A stretch of DNA of 64,000 bases from an uncultured Clostridia bacterium (GTDB taxonomy: Bacteria > Bacillota > Clostridia > Christensenellales > Borkfalkiaceae): assembly GCA_947626935.1 (NCBI GenBank), contig CANQUD010000002.1, positions 17,587-81,586 on the forward strand, given 5' to 3'. Below are positions 25,715 to 33,915 of this stretch, piece after piece. The first letter of the stretch is position 1, and every line of letters begins with the position of its first letter. A program made the translations under genes and the position numbers. The notes under the pieces are model-generated. The model did no database searches and was not told the origin of the DNA. It worked only from the letters and a program-made list of their open reading frames with translations.

Positions 25715-27037
25715 TCAGTCCCTGATTTTCTTGGCGATCTCATAAATATCGCCGGCTCCCAGCACCAGAACAAGGTCCTTCGGTTTGACGACACTTCTCA
25801 AATATTTTGAAAGCCTTTCGGGTGACGAAACATAGACAGCGGACGGGAGCATTCCCGTAAGCCGCACGGCGCTGCCGTCGAATTCAAATTTTTCCCGTGC
25901 GGCGTACGTGCTGTAGATGACGGGACTTTCCGCCCTCGAAAGCGCTTCGATGAAATCGGGCATGAGGTCGCGTGTCCGCGTGTAGGTGTGCGGCTGAAAG
26001 ACGAGACGGACCTTGCCCTCGCAGATATGCTGTGCCGTGTAGAATGTCGCGGCGATCTCCTTCGGATGATGGGCGTAATCGCAGATGAGAGGCGCGCCGC
26101 AAAAACTTCCCACCCGTTCAAACCGCCGTTTCACGCCGCGGAAGGACTCGATCCCCTCTTTGATCTCTTCCGCAGTCAGCCCCAAAAGCCTCGCGCAGGC
26201 ATAGGATGCAAGCGCATTCATCACGTTGAAGATGCCGATGACGTTGAGATCGATCCGAACGACCGGGATCCCCTTCTCCTCGACCGTGAAGGAATAGACC
26301 TCTCTGTCGCTGCGAAGGGATGTCGCGCGGATGTCGCCGTTGTGAAGCCCGAAGGACAGGACATGCGGGATCGAGCGTGCACCGATATCGTCTGCATTGA
26401 CGACAGCCTTTTCCGACCCCGCCGCAAAGACTCGGTATGCCTCGAGGAGTTCCGCCTTCGTCTTATAGCAATCGGTGTGGTCGCGGTCGCAGTTCAGGAC
26501 GACGCCGATCTCGCTTTTCAGCTCCAAAAAACTGCGCTTGAACTCGCACGCTTCCGTCACGAAATATTCCCCGCCCTCGCTGTGATAATTTCCGAGGTCG
26601 AGGTCCTCTCCGCCGATATGGCAGGTGAACGCCCTCTTCGCCGACTTGAGGATGTGCGCAAGCATGCAGCTCGTCGTCGTCTTTCCGTGGCAACCCGCAA
26701 CGGAGACGACATGAGAGTACTCTCCCGCGATCGCGCCGAGAAGCTGTGCACGGGCAACGATCCGCTTGCCTTTCCGCCTTGCTCCTTCCAGCTGTCTGTG
26801 TTCGGGTAGGATGGCGCCCGTGACGACGACAAGCCCCTCTTCGATCTCTTCCTCTTCTCCGATATGGACGGGAATGCCGTTTTCGCGCAATTTTTGTGTA
26901 AAATGGCTTTCCGCCGCGTCACTTCCGCGCACGGAAAAGCCCTTATCCTTCATGCAAAGCGCAAGTGCGCTCATGCTGACGCCGCCGATCCCGATAAAAT
27001 AGACACCCGAAAAAGACCTGATTTCGGCAAAATTCAT
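25715..27037 (-). CDS. murC: UDP-N-acetylmuramate--L-alanine ligase
   Basis: MurC adds L-alanine to UDP-MurNAc in the first step of stem-peptide synthesis. The 440-residue product shows the N-terminal UDP-binding loop GIGGVSMSALA, the ATP site GCHGKTTTSCML, the ligase segment TEACEFKRSF and DYAHHPKEIAATF. It stands alone and divergent from spoVG. Confidence 0.96.
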   Translation of the reverse strand: MNFAEIRSFSGVYFIGIGGVSMSALALCMKDKGFSVRGSDAAESHFTQKLRENGIPVHIGEEEEIEEGLVVVTGAILPEHRQLEGARRKGKRIVARAQLLGAIAGEYSHVVSVAGCHGKTTTSCMLAHILKSAKRAFTCHIGGEDLDLGNYHSEGGEYFVTEACEFKRSFLELKSEIGVVLNCDRDHTDCYKTKAELLEAYRVFAAGSEKAVVNADDIGARSIPHVLSFGLHNGDIRATSLRSDREVYSFTVEEKGIPVVRIDLNVIGIFNVMNALASYACARLLGLTAEEIKEGIESFRGVKRRFERVGSFCGAPLICDYAHHPKEIAATFYTAQHICEGKVRLVFQPHTYTRTRDLMPDFIEALSRAESPVIYSTYAAREKFEFDGSAVRLTGMLPSAVYVSSPERLSKYLRSVVKPKDLVLVLGAGDIYEIAKKIRD

Positions 27038-27108
27038 GCTCTATCCTATGTTTTAGAGCGAATTTTTGTGTTTTTTTGCTAAAATTAACTAAATTTATTA
27101 GATAACTC

Positions 27109-27137
27109 TTGATGTTTTTAGGAAAATGTGATAACAT
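27109..27137 (+). promoter_or_regulatory. spoVG promoter, sigma-A type
   Basis: TTGATG and TAACAT, spacer 17 bp. Confidence 0.55.
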
Positions 27138-27170
27138 AATGAGCAGAAAGACATAAGGAGGGAACAACTT

Positions 27171-27458
27171 ATGACGATAGGAGATGTGAGGATACGTCAA
27201 GTGCGTCACACCAACGGAAAGCTGCGGGCAGTCGCCTCGATCACAATAGACGGCTGCTTTGTCGTGCACGATATCAGGATCTTCGAGCGCGAAGGGGCAT
27301 TCTTTGTTGCAATGCCCAGCCGCAAAGCATCTGACGGTAGCTACAAGGATATTGCACACCCATTAAATACAGAGACGCGCGAGTACATCCAGAAGGTCAT
27401 TCTGGAGAGCTACGAAACATTTCTTAAGGAAAACGGCGACAACGAATTTTCCGACTGA
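27171..27458 (+). CDS. spoVG: SpoVG RNA/DNA-binding regulator
   Basis: A 95-residue SpoVG-family protein; members bind nucleic acids and affect septation, sporulation and envelope genes. Signature segments are DVRIRQV near the N-terminus, ASITIDGCFVVHDIRI and FFVAMPSRKASDGSYKDIAHPL. AAGGAGGG precedes the ATG. Divergent from murC; a terminator follows at once. Confidence 0.96.
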   Translation: MTIGDVRIRQVRHTNGKLRAVASITIDGCFVVHDIRIFEREGAFFVAMPSRKASDGSYKDIAHPLNTETREYIQKVILESYETFLKENGDNEFSD

Positions 27459-27462
27459 ACCC

Positions 27463-27495
27463 GAAGAGGAGAACGGAATGTTCTCTTCTTTTTTT
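27463..27495 (+). terminator. terminator after spoVG
   Basis: GAAGAG(GA)GAAC pairs with GTTCTCTTC around GGAAT, followed by seven T. Confidence 0.75.
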
Positions 27496-27593
27496 GCCCT
27501 GAAAGGGATTTCAAACAGGTCAAAATAATGGAAATCACGGTTTTTTACAAAGTTTTGTGATAGAATAATGGAACAGATACACGGGGAAACGCC

Positions 27594-28538
27594 ATGATCT
27601 TAAACGTCGGACTCAGAACTGATATCGTCAACCATTACAGCGACTGGCTCTTTCGGCGGTTCCGTGAAGGGTTTGTCTATTCACGGAATCCCCTCTTTCC
27701 CATGCGTGTCAATTCGTACGATCTGTCGCCCGATGAGATCGACGCCGTCAGTTTTTGTTCAAAAAACTATACACCTGTTATGAGCCGTCTGCATGAGATC
27801 ACGGACCGTTTCCGCACCTATTTCTTCTATACGGTCACAGCGTATGAAGAGGACCTCGAACCGAACATTCCCCCGATCGAGGAAAGCGTCAGGACATTGA
27901 AAGAACTTTCGAAGCTCGTCGGCAGAGAAAAACTCGCATGGCGGTACGATCCCGTCCTTTTGACGTCAAAATATACAGCCGAACGGCATTTTGAGACGTT
28001 TGAAAGGCTGTGCGAGGAAATTTCACCCTACGTCTCCAAATGTATTTTTTCCTTTGTCGAGATGTTTGTCTCCATCGAAAAGAACATCAAAGACCTCATT
28101 CCGCTCAAGTCGGAAAGCAAACATTTCCTCGCAAGAGGATTCGCGAAGATCGCCGAAAAATATGATCTTCCTCTGCAGATCTGCTGTGCGGAAAACGGCT
28201 TTGATGTTTACGGAATCAAACAAGAAGGCTGTCTGACGCTCGAGACGCTCGGCGAAGTGAACAACTGCCGTTTCCGAAGCGTCAAGCACACGGGAAACAA
28301 GGCAGGCTGCAGGTGCATCCTCAGCCGCGACATCGGATGGTATGACAGTTGTCCGAGCAAATGTCTCTACTGCAACGCAAACCGCGGTCTCGAGGATGTG
28401 CAGGAGAATTTTGAACGCCACGACCCATACTCTCCCCTGCTCATCGGGCATCTGAAAAAGGAGGATACCCTACTCAAGGGTGTTCAGACGAGTTTTCTTC
28501 TCCACGACGGAAAGCAGCTCTCTCTGTTTGACATCTGA
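27594..28538 (+). CDS. DUF1848 protein with Cys cluster and C-terminal clamp-binding-type motif
   Basis: The 314-residue product matches DUF1848: an N-terminal RTDIVNHYSDWLFRRFREG segment (compare RTDIPAFY in the family), WRYDPVL in the middle and a C-terminal cysteine cluster CRCILSRDIGWYDSC...CLYC. The family is thought to be radical-SAM-like by fold and Cys pattern, but no reaction is known to me. The last eight residues, KQLSLFDI, contain QLSLF, the consensus pentapeptide for binding the DNA sliding clamp. The ribosome site is weak (GGGG). It is monocistronic and isolated on the plus strand. Confidence 0.75.
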   Translation: MILNVGLRTDIVNHYSDWLFRRFREGFVYSRNPLFPMRVNSYDLSPDEIDAVSFCSKNYTPVMSRLHEITDRFRTYFFYTVTAYEEDLEPNIPPIEESVRTLKELSKLVGREKLAWRYDPVLLTSKYTAERHFETFERLCEEISPYVSKCIFSFVEMFVSIEKNIKDLIPLKSESKHFLARGFAKIAEKYDLPLQICCAENGFDVYGIKQEGCLTLETLGEVNNCRFRSVKHTGNKAGCRCILSRDIGWYDSCPSKCLYCNANRGLEDVQENFERHDPYSPLLIGHLKKEDTLLKGVQTSFLLHDGKQLSLFDI

Positions 28539-28539
28539 A

Positions 28540-28578
28540 ACCAAGCCGCCTGCCGATCTGATCGGCAGGCGGCTTGGT
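28540..28578. terminator. 39-bp near-perfect palindrome between convergent genes
   Basis: A perfect 19-bp arm, ACCAAGCCGCCTGCCGATC, is followed by one T and its full reverse complement. No T-run follows on either strand, so it is either an atypical bidirectional terminator or an mRNA 3' end protector. Confidence 0.55.
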
Positions 28579-28582
28579 AGAA

Positions 28583-29458
28583 TTATTCTTTCACGATCTT
28601 TGCAAGGAAAAACCCTTCAAACAGATCTGTCGGGGGGATGCAGAGCGTTCCTTCCATGCTCGGAAGGTGCGGGATCCCCTCAAATGGTGTTACGGGTTCA
28701 AGACGGGATCTGCATGAACAGATTCCCCGCTTCACGACTTCCTCGTTCTCCCGTTTCAGAACAGAACAAGTGGAATAGACAAGCTCTCCGCCCTTCTTCA
28801 GCAATCGGAGAGCTTTTTTGAGCAGTTTTTCCTGTAAAACGGCACATTTTTCCACAAAGGCGGCGTCGATCCGCGCTTCTCTTCCCTCTGTGACCGTTCC
28901 GCTCCCGCTGCACGGCGCATCGAGCAAGATCTTGTCGAACGCAAATGCGTCATCGAGAAGAAGAGTGTCCGTGCAGATCGCCGTGACCCGACCCGCTCCC
29001 TGCCGTCCGAGATTGAATTTTAACCGCTGAAAGCGATTTTTGTCCCGTTCGCAGGCAGTGATAAGCGCTTTTCCGTCAGAAAGCGCCAAGAGTTCCGTCG
29101 TCTTTCCCCCGGGCGCCGCCGTCATGTCGAGCACGCTCTCCTTCTCCGAGGGTTTCAGATAGAGCGGCGGCAACATCGAGGAAAGACTCTGCAGATAGAT
29201 CTTGCCTTCTGTGTAAAGCTCTGTGTGCCAAAGATCCTCTTCCCTGACGTCCTTCAGAATGAGCGCGTCCGAGTACCACGGCACCTCTTCAAACGAAAAA
29301 CCCGCCTTCAAAAGGGCATTCTTCCCCTCTTCGGCGGTAATTTTTAAGGAATTGATGCGGAGCGTCACGGGACGGATGGCAGAATACCCCGCCTCAAAGG
29401 TTCCGAGAGCATCTTCACCGTGATCGGCAAGAAGGAGAGAGCGCAGAGCGGCGTTCAC
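28583..29458 (-). CDS. RNA (cytosine-5)-methyltransferase, NOL1/NOP2/Sun (RsmB/RsmF-like)
   Basis: SAM-dependent m5C RNA methyltransferase core: MTAAPGGKTTELLA (SAM binding), LDAPCSGSGT (catalytic Cys in PCSG) and YSTCSV (second conserved Cys). At 291 residues it lacks the extra RNA-binding domains of RsmF and RsmB, so the substrate (rRNA or tRNA) cannot be told. The start is GTG 29458, which overlaps the flavodoxin stop as GTGA; a longer open frame upstream is the flavodoxin shadow. Confidence 0.85.
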   Translation of the reverse strand: MNAALRSLLLADHGEDALGTFEAGYSAIRPVTLRINSLKITAEEGKNALLKAGFSFEEVPWYSDALILKDVREEDLWHTELYTEGKIYLQSLSSMLPPLYLKPSEKESVLDMTAAPGGKTTELLALSDGKALITACERDKNRFQRLKFNLGRQGAGRVTAICTDTLLLDDAFAFDKILLDAPCSGSGTVTEGREARIDAAFVEKCAVLQEKLLKKALRLLKKGGELVYSTCSVLKRENEEVVKRGICSCRSRLEPVTPFEGIPHLPSMEGTLCIPPTDLFEGFFLAKIVKE

Positions 29459-29928
29459 TTGATGTTTCCCGCCCATTCGGTAATGGTGCTGTCGGGCGTC
29501 ACCTGCGTCTTTTCGTTGAACTTGACGTTCAGGATCTGCTCGACCTTCCCCCCGCGGATCGCTTTTTTGAAGTCGCTGGGCGTGTGACCGAGCCAACCGC
29601 CGTTCGTGGCGAAGGGATAGACCGTCTTTCCCTTCCAATCGACGGACTTCATAAAGGATTTCACGGCGGGAGCGAACGTGTACCACCAAACGGGCGTCCC
29701 GAGCACGATCGTATCGTATTCCGCAATGTTGACGGCAAGCGGATAGAGCTGGGGAACATACCCGCTCTCCACTTCTTTTTTTCCAAGGCTGACGAGGACG
29801 TCATAGTCGTCGGGATAGTTCTTGACCGTTCTGATCTCGGCAATGTCGGCATCGATCTGCTTTGCGATCTTCCGCGCGACCGTCCGCGTGTTTCCCCCGA
29901 AAGAATAATAGACAACGAGCTTTTTCAT
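29455..29928 (-). CDS. flavodoxin
   Basis: A 157-residue FMN-binding electron carrier. The phosphate-binding loop is YSFGGNTRTVA, followed by isoalloxazine-loop segments GTPVWWYTFAPA and FATNGGWLGHTPSD. It belongs to the long-known flavodoxin-like group common in gut clostridia. It is 18 bp after the GTPase gene and translationally coupled to the methyltransferase. Confidence 0.9.
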   Translation of the reverse strand: MKKLVVYYSFGGNTRTVARKIAKQIDADIAEIRTVKNYPDDYDVLVSLGKKEVESGYVPQLYPLAVNIAEYDTIVLGTPVWWYTFAPAVKSFMKSVDWKGKTVYPFATNGGWLGHTPSDFKKAIRGGKVEQILNVKFNEKTQVTPDSTITEWAGNIK

Positions 29929-29946
29929 GTTCGGTCCCCCGATTTC

Positions 29947-30897
29947 TCAATAGAATGTTGCAACCTCTTCCGCTTCGGGAAGGGACGCCGTCCTCTCGGC
30001 GGTATAGACCTTCAGGACGGGTCCGAGTCCGCCGTAAAGTTTATGGTTTTCGATGTCGATGCGGGCGGTAATGACGAGCCAGTCGTTTGTTCGGACTTCA
30101 AGGGACGGATCTCCTTCACAGACGAGACCGCTGTAAGCGATGTCCGCGGCGCAGCAGGTCATGACGAGCCGACCGATGCCGAACGTCCCCGCCTTCATCT
30201 TCCGATCGAGCGCGACGATGCCCTTGAGACGGACCGTCTTTCCGTCGTATTTGTCGGGTTCCTCGCGGATGTCACGATAAAAATAGGCGTAGTCCCTGTC
30301 CTCGATGTTGATGACAGGTGCTTGGAGATCGTACGGAAGCGGATCCTCGATGTCATCGTATTCCGCCCTTCCGCCGATGTACTCATAGACGATATCGGGA
30401 CGGCGGGAAGCCGCTCGGACGATCTTGTGGAAGTCCTCTCTCTTCAGCTCGCCCTTGAAACGGTTGAAAACGACCATATCGGCATATTGGATCTTGTCGA
30501 ACACGAGCTGCCGCATGTTCGTATTGTAGGAGATGAAGGTGTTTGCATCGAAAAAGGTCATCACCTGCGCAATCATCCAACCGTCGGGCATCGCCTCGAA
30601 AAACCGATCGAGGAGCATCATCCCGTTCCATTCGACAACGACGCGCTCGGCATTGTTTTCCTTGGCGATCTTGGTGAGATTGGGAACGTTGAGTCCCTCT
30701 TCATCCACCTTTACGACGGCATACTTGCGCACGGCAAAGCGGGACGGCGTATACTCCTCTTCCCCGTCCTCGCAGACGAGCAACAGAGTTTTTTCGCCCG
30801 AATCGAAGCGTTCGTCCTCGAACGTCTCTTGTATGAATTTGGTCTTGCCTGCATCGAGAAACCCCAAAAACAGGTAGACGGGAACTTCTTTCGGCAT
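29947..30897 (-). CDS. CobW-like GTPase domain fused to a DUF1980/TIGR03943-like OB domain
   Basis: The N-terminal half is a CobW-type G domain (YLFLGFLDAGKTKFIQETF, then VEWNGMMLLDRF in the Walker B region) without the CxCC metal motif. The C-terminal about 110 residues (KYDGKTVRLKGIVAL... VMTCCAADIAYSGLVCEG) match the extracytoplasmic YcgQ-type OB-fold domain, including its CC and GLVC motifs. The two genes 29947-31977 are 3 bp apart and form a pair of metal-handling GTPases by inference. No transport partner (YcgR permease) is present nearby. Confidence 0.7.
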   Translation of the reverse strand: MPKEVPVYLFLGFLDAGKTKFIQETFEDERFDSGEKTLLLVCEDGEEEYTPSRFAVRKYAVVKVDEEGLNVPNLTKIAKENNAERVVVEWNGMMLLDRFFEAMPDGWMIAQVMTFFDANTFISYNTNMRQLVFDKIQYADMVVFNRFKGELKREDFHKIVRAASRRPDIVYEYIGGRAEYDDIEDPLPYDLQAPVINIEDRDYAYFYRDIREEPDKYDGKTVRLKGIVALDRKMKAGTFGIGRLVMTCCAADIAYSGLVCEGDPSLEVRTNDWLVITARIDIENHKLYGGLGPVLKVYTAERTASLPEAEEVATFY

Positions 30898-30900
30898 GCC

Positions 30901-31977
30901 TTACCCCAAAAACAATCCCTTGAGCTTCTCTTCGTCGAGCTTGCAACCGATGACGCAGAGCCTTCCCGTGACGGCGGGAGATCCCGTGCGGACATCGGCT
31001 TCCCCGGGGACGAAATCGAAATAGATCCAGTTTTCGCCGCCGTTCACATAGCCCTTTGCGCGGAGAACTTGCCCGTAGTCGCCCGAATCGAGCGCATTGA
31101 GCGCCTTTTGGAGCATTTCCTGCGAAAAGACCTTTGCGGTCTCCGTCCCCCAGCTCGTGAATATTTCGTCGGCATGATGGTGGTGATGATGTGCATGCCC
31201 CTCTTCATCATGATGACAATGTTCATGTTCGTCGTCATCATCGTGATGATGGTGATGGCAATGCTCATGTTCATCATCGTCGTCATCATCATGATGGTGG
31301 TGATGATGACATTCGCATTCGGGGTCGTCACACTCCTCTTCGTCGTGTTCATGCGCTTCCGCGGCAAGTTTATCGAGTTCCGCCTTGAGACTGTCCGTCT
31401 TTTGCATGGCGAGAAGGATATCTTTCCCGTCGAGTTTGTCCCAATCTGTCGTGATGACGGTGACGGAAGTGTGTTCCTTCAGAAGAGAGACGGCTTCCTC
31501 GGTCTTTGTCGGATCGGAAGTGTGAGAAAGGACGATGCAGCTTGCATTTTCCACTTGATCGAGGAAGAATTCCCCGAAATTGCGGAGATAGACCTTGCAC
31601 TTCTTCGCATCGACGACGGTGCAGAAGGCGTTAAGGGCGCTGTTCGGCACATCGGCGCGGCGGACTGCCTTGATGACGTCGGAAAGTTTCCCGACGCCCG
31701 AGGGTTCGATGAGGATACGGTCGGGCGAGAACTGCGCAGCGACCTTTTTCAAGGCTTCGGCAAAATCCCCGACGAGCGAACAGCAGATACAGCCCGAGTT
31801 CATCTCGGTGATCTCAATGCCTGCTTCCTTCAAAAATCCGCCGTCGACGCCGATCTCGCCGAACTCATTTTCGATGAGAACGACCTTCTCGCCGCAATAT
31901 GCCTCTTTGATGAGTTTTTTGATGAGCGTCGTCTTTCCCGCACCCAAAAATCCAGAAAAAATATCAATTTTGATCAT
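30901..31977 (-). CDS. COG0523 (CobW/ZNG1-type) metallochaperone GTPase with His/Asp-rich insert
   Basis: GTP-dependent metal chaperone of 358 residues: Walker A GFLGAGKT (9-16), the metal-site CxCC at residues 63-66 and Walker B ILIEPSG. A low-complexity insert at about 209-268 holds over twenty histidines with many Asp/Glu and four Cys and should bind several Zn or similar ions. The usual NKxD base-recognition motif is replaced by SHTSD, so nucleotide preference may differ. A C-terminal CobW domain follows. Zinc handling is inferred from the family. Confidence 0.85.
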   Translation of the reverse strand: MIKIDIFSGFLGAGKTTLIKKLIKEAYCGEKVVLIENEFGEIGVDGGFLKEAGIEITEMNSGCICCSLVGDFAEALKKVAAQFSPDRILIEPSGVGKLSDVIKAVRRADVPNSALNAFCTVVDAKKCKVYLRNFGEFFLDQVENASCIVLSHTSDPTKTEEAVSLLKEHTSVTVITTDWDKLDGKDILLAMQKTDSLKAELDKLAAEAHEHDEEECDDPECECHHHHHHDDDDDDEHEHCHHHHHDDDDEHEHCHHDEEGHAHHHHHHADEIFTSWGTETAKVFSQEMLQKALNALDSGDYGQVLRAKGYVNGGENWIYFDFVPGEADVRTGSPAVTGRLCVIGCKLDEEKLKGLFLG

Positions 31978-32014
31978 GAGAATGCCTCTGTTTGCTTGAA
32001 AGCCCCGTTTGAGA

Positions 32015-33244
32015 TCAGAATGCCCAGTTCCCGTCCTTGAAGAGCTGTACTCTCTCTCCGCTCTTTGTGACGCCGACGATCTCGAGATCTTTGCTGCCGA
32101 TCATGAAATCGACATGGATCGTGCTGTCGTTGATGCCCTTTTCCTTGAGCTGTTCCTTCGTCATGTCCTCAAAGCCTCTCACGCATTCGTTGAAGCCTCT
32201 GCCGAGCGCCAAATGGCAGCTTGCATTTTCATCGAAGAGGGTATTGTAGAAGAGAAGCCCCGTATTGTTGATGGGAGAATCATAGGCAATGAGGGCGCAT
32301 TCGCCGAGCATCTTCGCCCCTTCATCCATCGAGATCATCTTTTCGAGCAGTTCTTGATTCTTCTTTGCCTTGACTTCGACGACCTTGCCGCCCTCAAAGC
32401 GAATGGAGAAGTCCTCGATGAGTTCCCCCTGATAGGAAAGCGGCTTTGTGGAGTAGACGACCCCCTCCGCTTCCCCCGCCTTGGGCGAAATGAAGATCTC
32501 TTCGCTCGGGATGTTGGGGTTGAAATAGGCGCCGCCGAGAGTCTCTTCCCCGCCTCCGCAGAAATGGCTGCCGTCGATGAGTCCGACTTTGAGATCGGTG
32601 CCGTTCTTGGACTTATACTCCAAGGAAACGAGCTTGAGACGGTCGAGATAGTCACACTTCTCGGCAAGTTCATCGTTGTGACGGTGCCAATCCTTCACGG
32701 GGTCGGCTCCGTCTGCGCGGGAAGCCGTCAAAATGGCATCCCAGAGACGTTCGACGGCGCTGCTGCCTGTCGGAGCATCGGGGAACACCTTTTTTGCCCA
32801 CGCCCTCGAGGGGACGGCGGCGATACACCATTGATATTTGTTCTCCATCTCGTCACGGATGGGCTTGATGACCTTGGAACGGGACATGCGGACAGCCGTA
32901 AATTTCTCCTGATCAAGTCCCTTGAGACCGTCGGGATCGGCGGATTCAAGGTACAGCATAGCGGGAAGCTGCTCTTTTCTGTATTCGAGCTTTTCGATCT
33001 CCCACTTTGCAAAGGATTCCAAGGATTCCTGCTTCTGATATTTATAATGCGTCGTCACGAGAGGCTGGTGGCTCCAATCGACGGTCACTTTTCCCGCGCC
33101 CGCGCGGTACAGTTCCTCGACGACCATCTCGACGAACTCGGGTTGGTCGAGTTCCGCCTGCACGACGACCCATTGACCTTTCTTGACGTTGATGCCGGTT
33201 TTCGCAAGAAGTTTTGCATATCGTCTGAGCTGCAATTTATTCAT
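32015..33244 (-). CDS. M29-family aminopeptidase (AmpS/PepS type)
   Basis: A dinuclear-metal aminopeptidase of 409 residues. The C-terminal catalytic region has the expected ligands in NIPSEEIF, LGECALI, HLALGRGF and STIHVDFMIG. Broad-specificity peptide trimming in the cytoplasm is the family role. AAAGGAG precedes the ATG, and a strong promoter lies at 33286-33313. The gene is 37 bp before the metallochaperone pair and may be the first gene of that unit, which would fit a metalloenzyme-metallochaperone link. Confidence 0.92.
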   Translation of the reverse strand: MNKLQLRRYAKLLAKTGINVKKGQWVVVQAELDQPEFVEMVVEELYRAGAGKVTVDWSHQPLVTTHYKYQKQESLESFAKWEIEKLEYRKEQLPAMLYLESADPDGLKGLDQEKFTAVRMSRSKVIKPIRDEMENKYQWCIAAVPSRAWAKKVFPDAPTGSSAVERLWDAILTASRADGADPVKDWHRHNDELAEKCDYLDRLKLVSLEYKSKNGTDLKVGLIDGSHFCGGGEETLGGAYFNPNIPSEEIFISPKAGEAEGVVYSTKPLSYQGELIEDFSIRFEGGKVVEVKAKKNQELLEKMISMDEGAKMLGECALIAYDSPINNTGLLFYNTLFDENASCHLALGRGFNECVRGFEDMTKEQLKEKGINDSTIHVDFMIGSKDLEIVGVTKSGERVQLFKDGNWAF

Positions 33245-33285
33245 CTGAACTATCTCCTTTTTATATTGTTAAAGATTACCTTTTT

Positions 33286-33313
33286 ATTATAACCCTTTTT
33301 TTCGCAAAGTCAA
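33286..33313 (-). promoter_or_regulatory. promoter of the aminopeptidase unit
   Basis: TTGACT (33313-33308) and TATAAT (33291-33286) on the minus strand, spacer 16 bp. Confidence 0.75.
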
Positions 33314-33369
33314 ACATATCACAAAAAAAGGTGAAAATTGCTTTTCAAATCGCATTTTTCGCCTTTTTA

Positions 33370-33398
33370 CATAGTATTATGCCAGATATAGTACTATG
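33370..33398. repeat. copy 3 of the palindrome family, diverged
   Basis: Plus strand CATAGTATTATG, then CCAGATATAGTACTATG. Read on the minus strand it supplies the last codons of nrdG (GTA CTA TAT CTG GCA) and the TAA stop. Its central palindrome carries two changes (TATATC/GGCATA). Confidence 0.65.
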
Positions 33399-33892
33399 TT
33401 CCCTTGCTCTCTTGTACGTTTCAAGTCGAGGACGCGCTGGTTGGAAGAGCCGCGGAATTTCAATCGGATGTCCTTCAGCTCCTCAATGAACGGTCCGTCG
33501 ACGAGAACATCGATCTCGGAGAGAAGTTCTCTGACCCCCTCTCCGTTGTCCTCCTTGAGCGTCCCGTTTTCATAGGTGTAACCCGTGTAGCACCAAATGT
33601 CCTTTTCGGGAAATCTCTCGCGGAATTTTCTGATAAACGGAAGGAGCACGGTCCTGTTTTCGGGTTCGAAGGGATCACCGCCGAGAAGAGACAGTCCCGC
33701 GATGTAATCGGGCGCAAGCGCCTCGAGGAGTTCCTCTTCCGTCTCTCCCGTAAAGGGTTTTCCGTACGAAAAATCCCATGCAACGGAATTGAAACACCCC
33801 TTGCAATGCCTTCTGCAACCCGAAACAAAGAGGGAGACTCTGACTCCCTCTCCGTTTGCGATATCATATTTTTTGATCTCTGCGTAGTTCAT
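33377..33892 (-). CDS. nrdG: anaerobic ribonucleotide reductase activating protein
   Basis: Radical SAM enzyme that installs the glycyl radical on NrdD. The 171-residue product has the CRRHCKGC cluster motif (CxxxCxxC), GGDPFEPEN and a C-terminal family segment FRGSSNQRVLDL. It follows nrdD by 23 bp. Its last residues (IVLYLA) are encoded by the palindrome repeat. Confidence 0.95.
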   Translation of the reverse strand: MNYAEIKKYDIANGEGVRVSLFVSGCRRHCKGCFNSVAWDFSYGKPFTGETEEELLEALAPDYIAGLSLLGGDPFEPENRTVLLPFIRKFRERFPEKDIWCYTGYTYENGTLKEDNGEGVRELLSEIDVLVDGPFIEELKDIRLKFRGSSNQRVLDLKRTREQGNIVLYLA

Positions 33893-33915
33893 GCGGTTAT
33901 CCGTTCAGAATGTCC

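Noticed and set aside
27109-27170. Sigma-H promoter for spoVG, as in B. subtilis
   Set aside because: An AGGAAAA stretch is present, but no GAAT-type -10 lies at the right distance. A sigma-A type pair fits better.
31173-31353. DNA tandem repeat or CRISPR-like array at the His-codon tract
   Set aside because: The repetitive ATG/ATC triplets are an in-frame His/Asp coding tract of the GTPase, with no spacer-repeat structure.
29584-32040. 818-codon open frame on the plus strand
   Set aside because: It spans four convincing minus-strand genes (flavodoxin and two GTPases among them). Its low-complexity Met/Val-rich part mirrors the His/Asp-rich insert.
33650-33680. tRNA T-arm-like GGTTCGA
   Set aside because: The string is within nrdG codons, with no acceptor or anticodon stem around it. 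The same holds for a similar string near 46850 in the hydrogenase gene.
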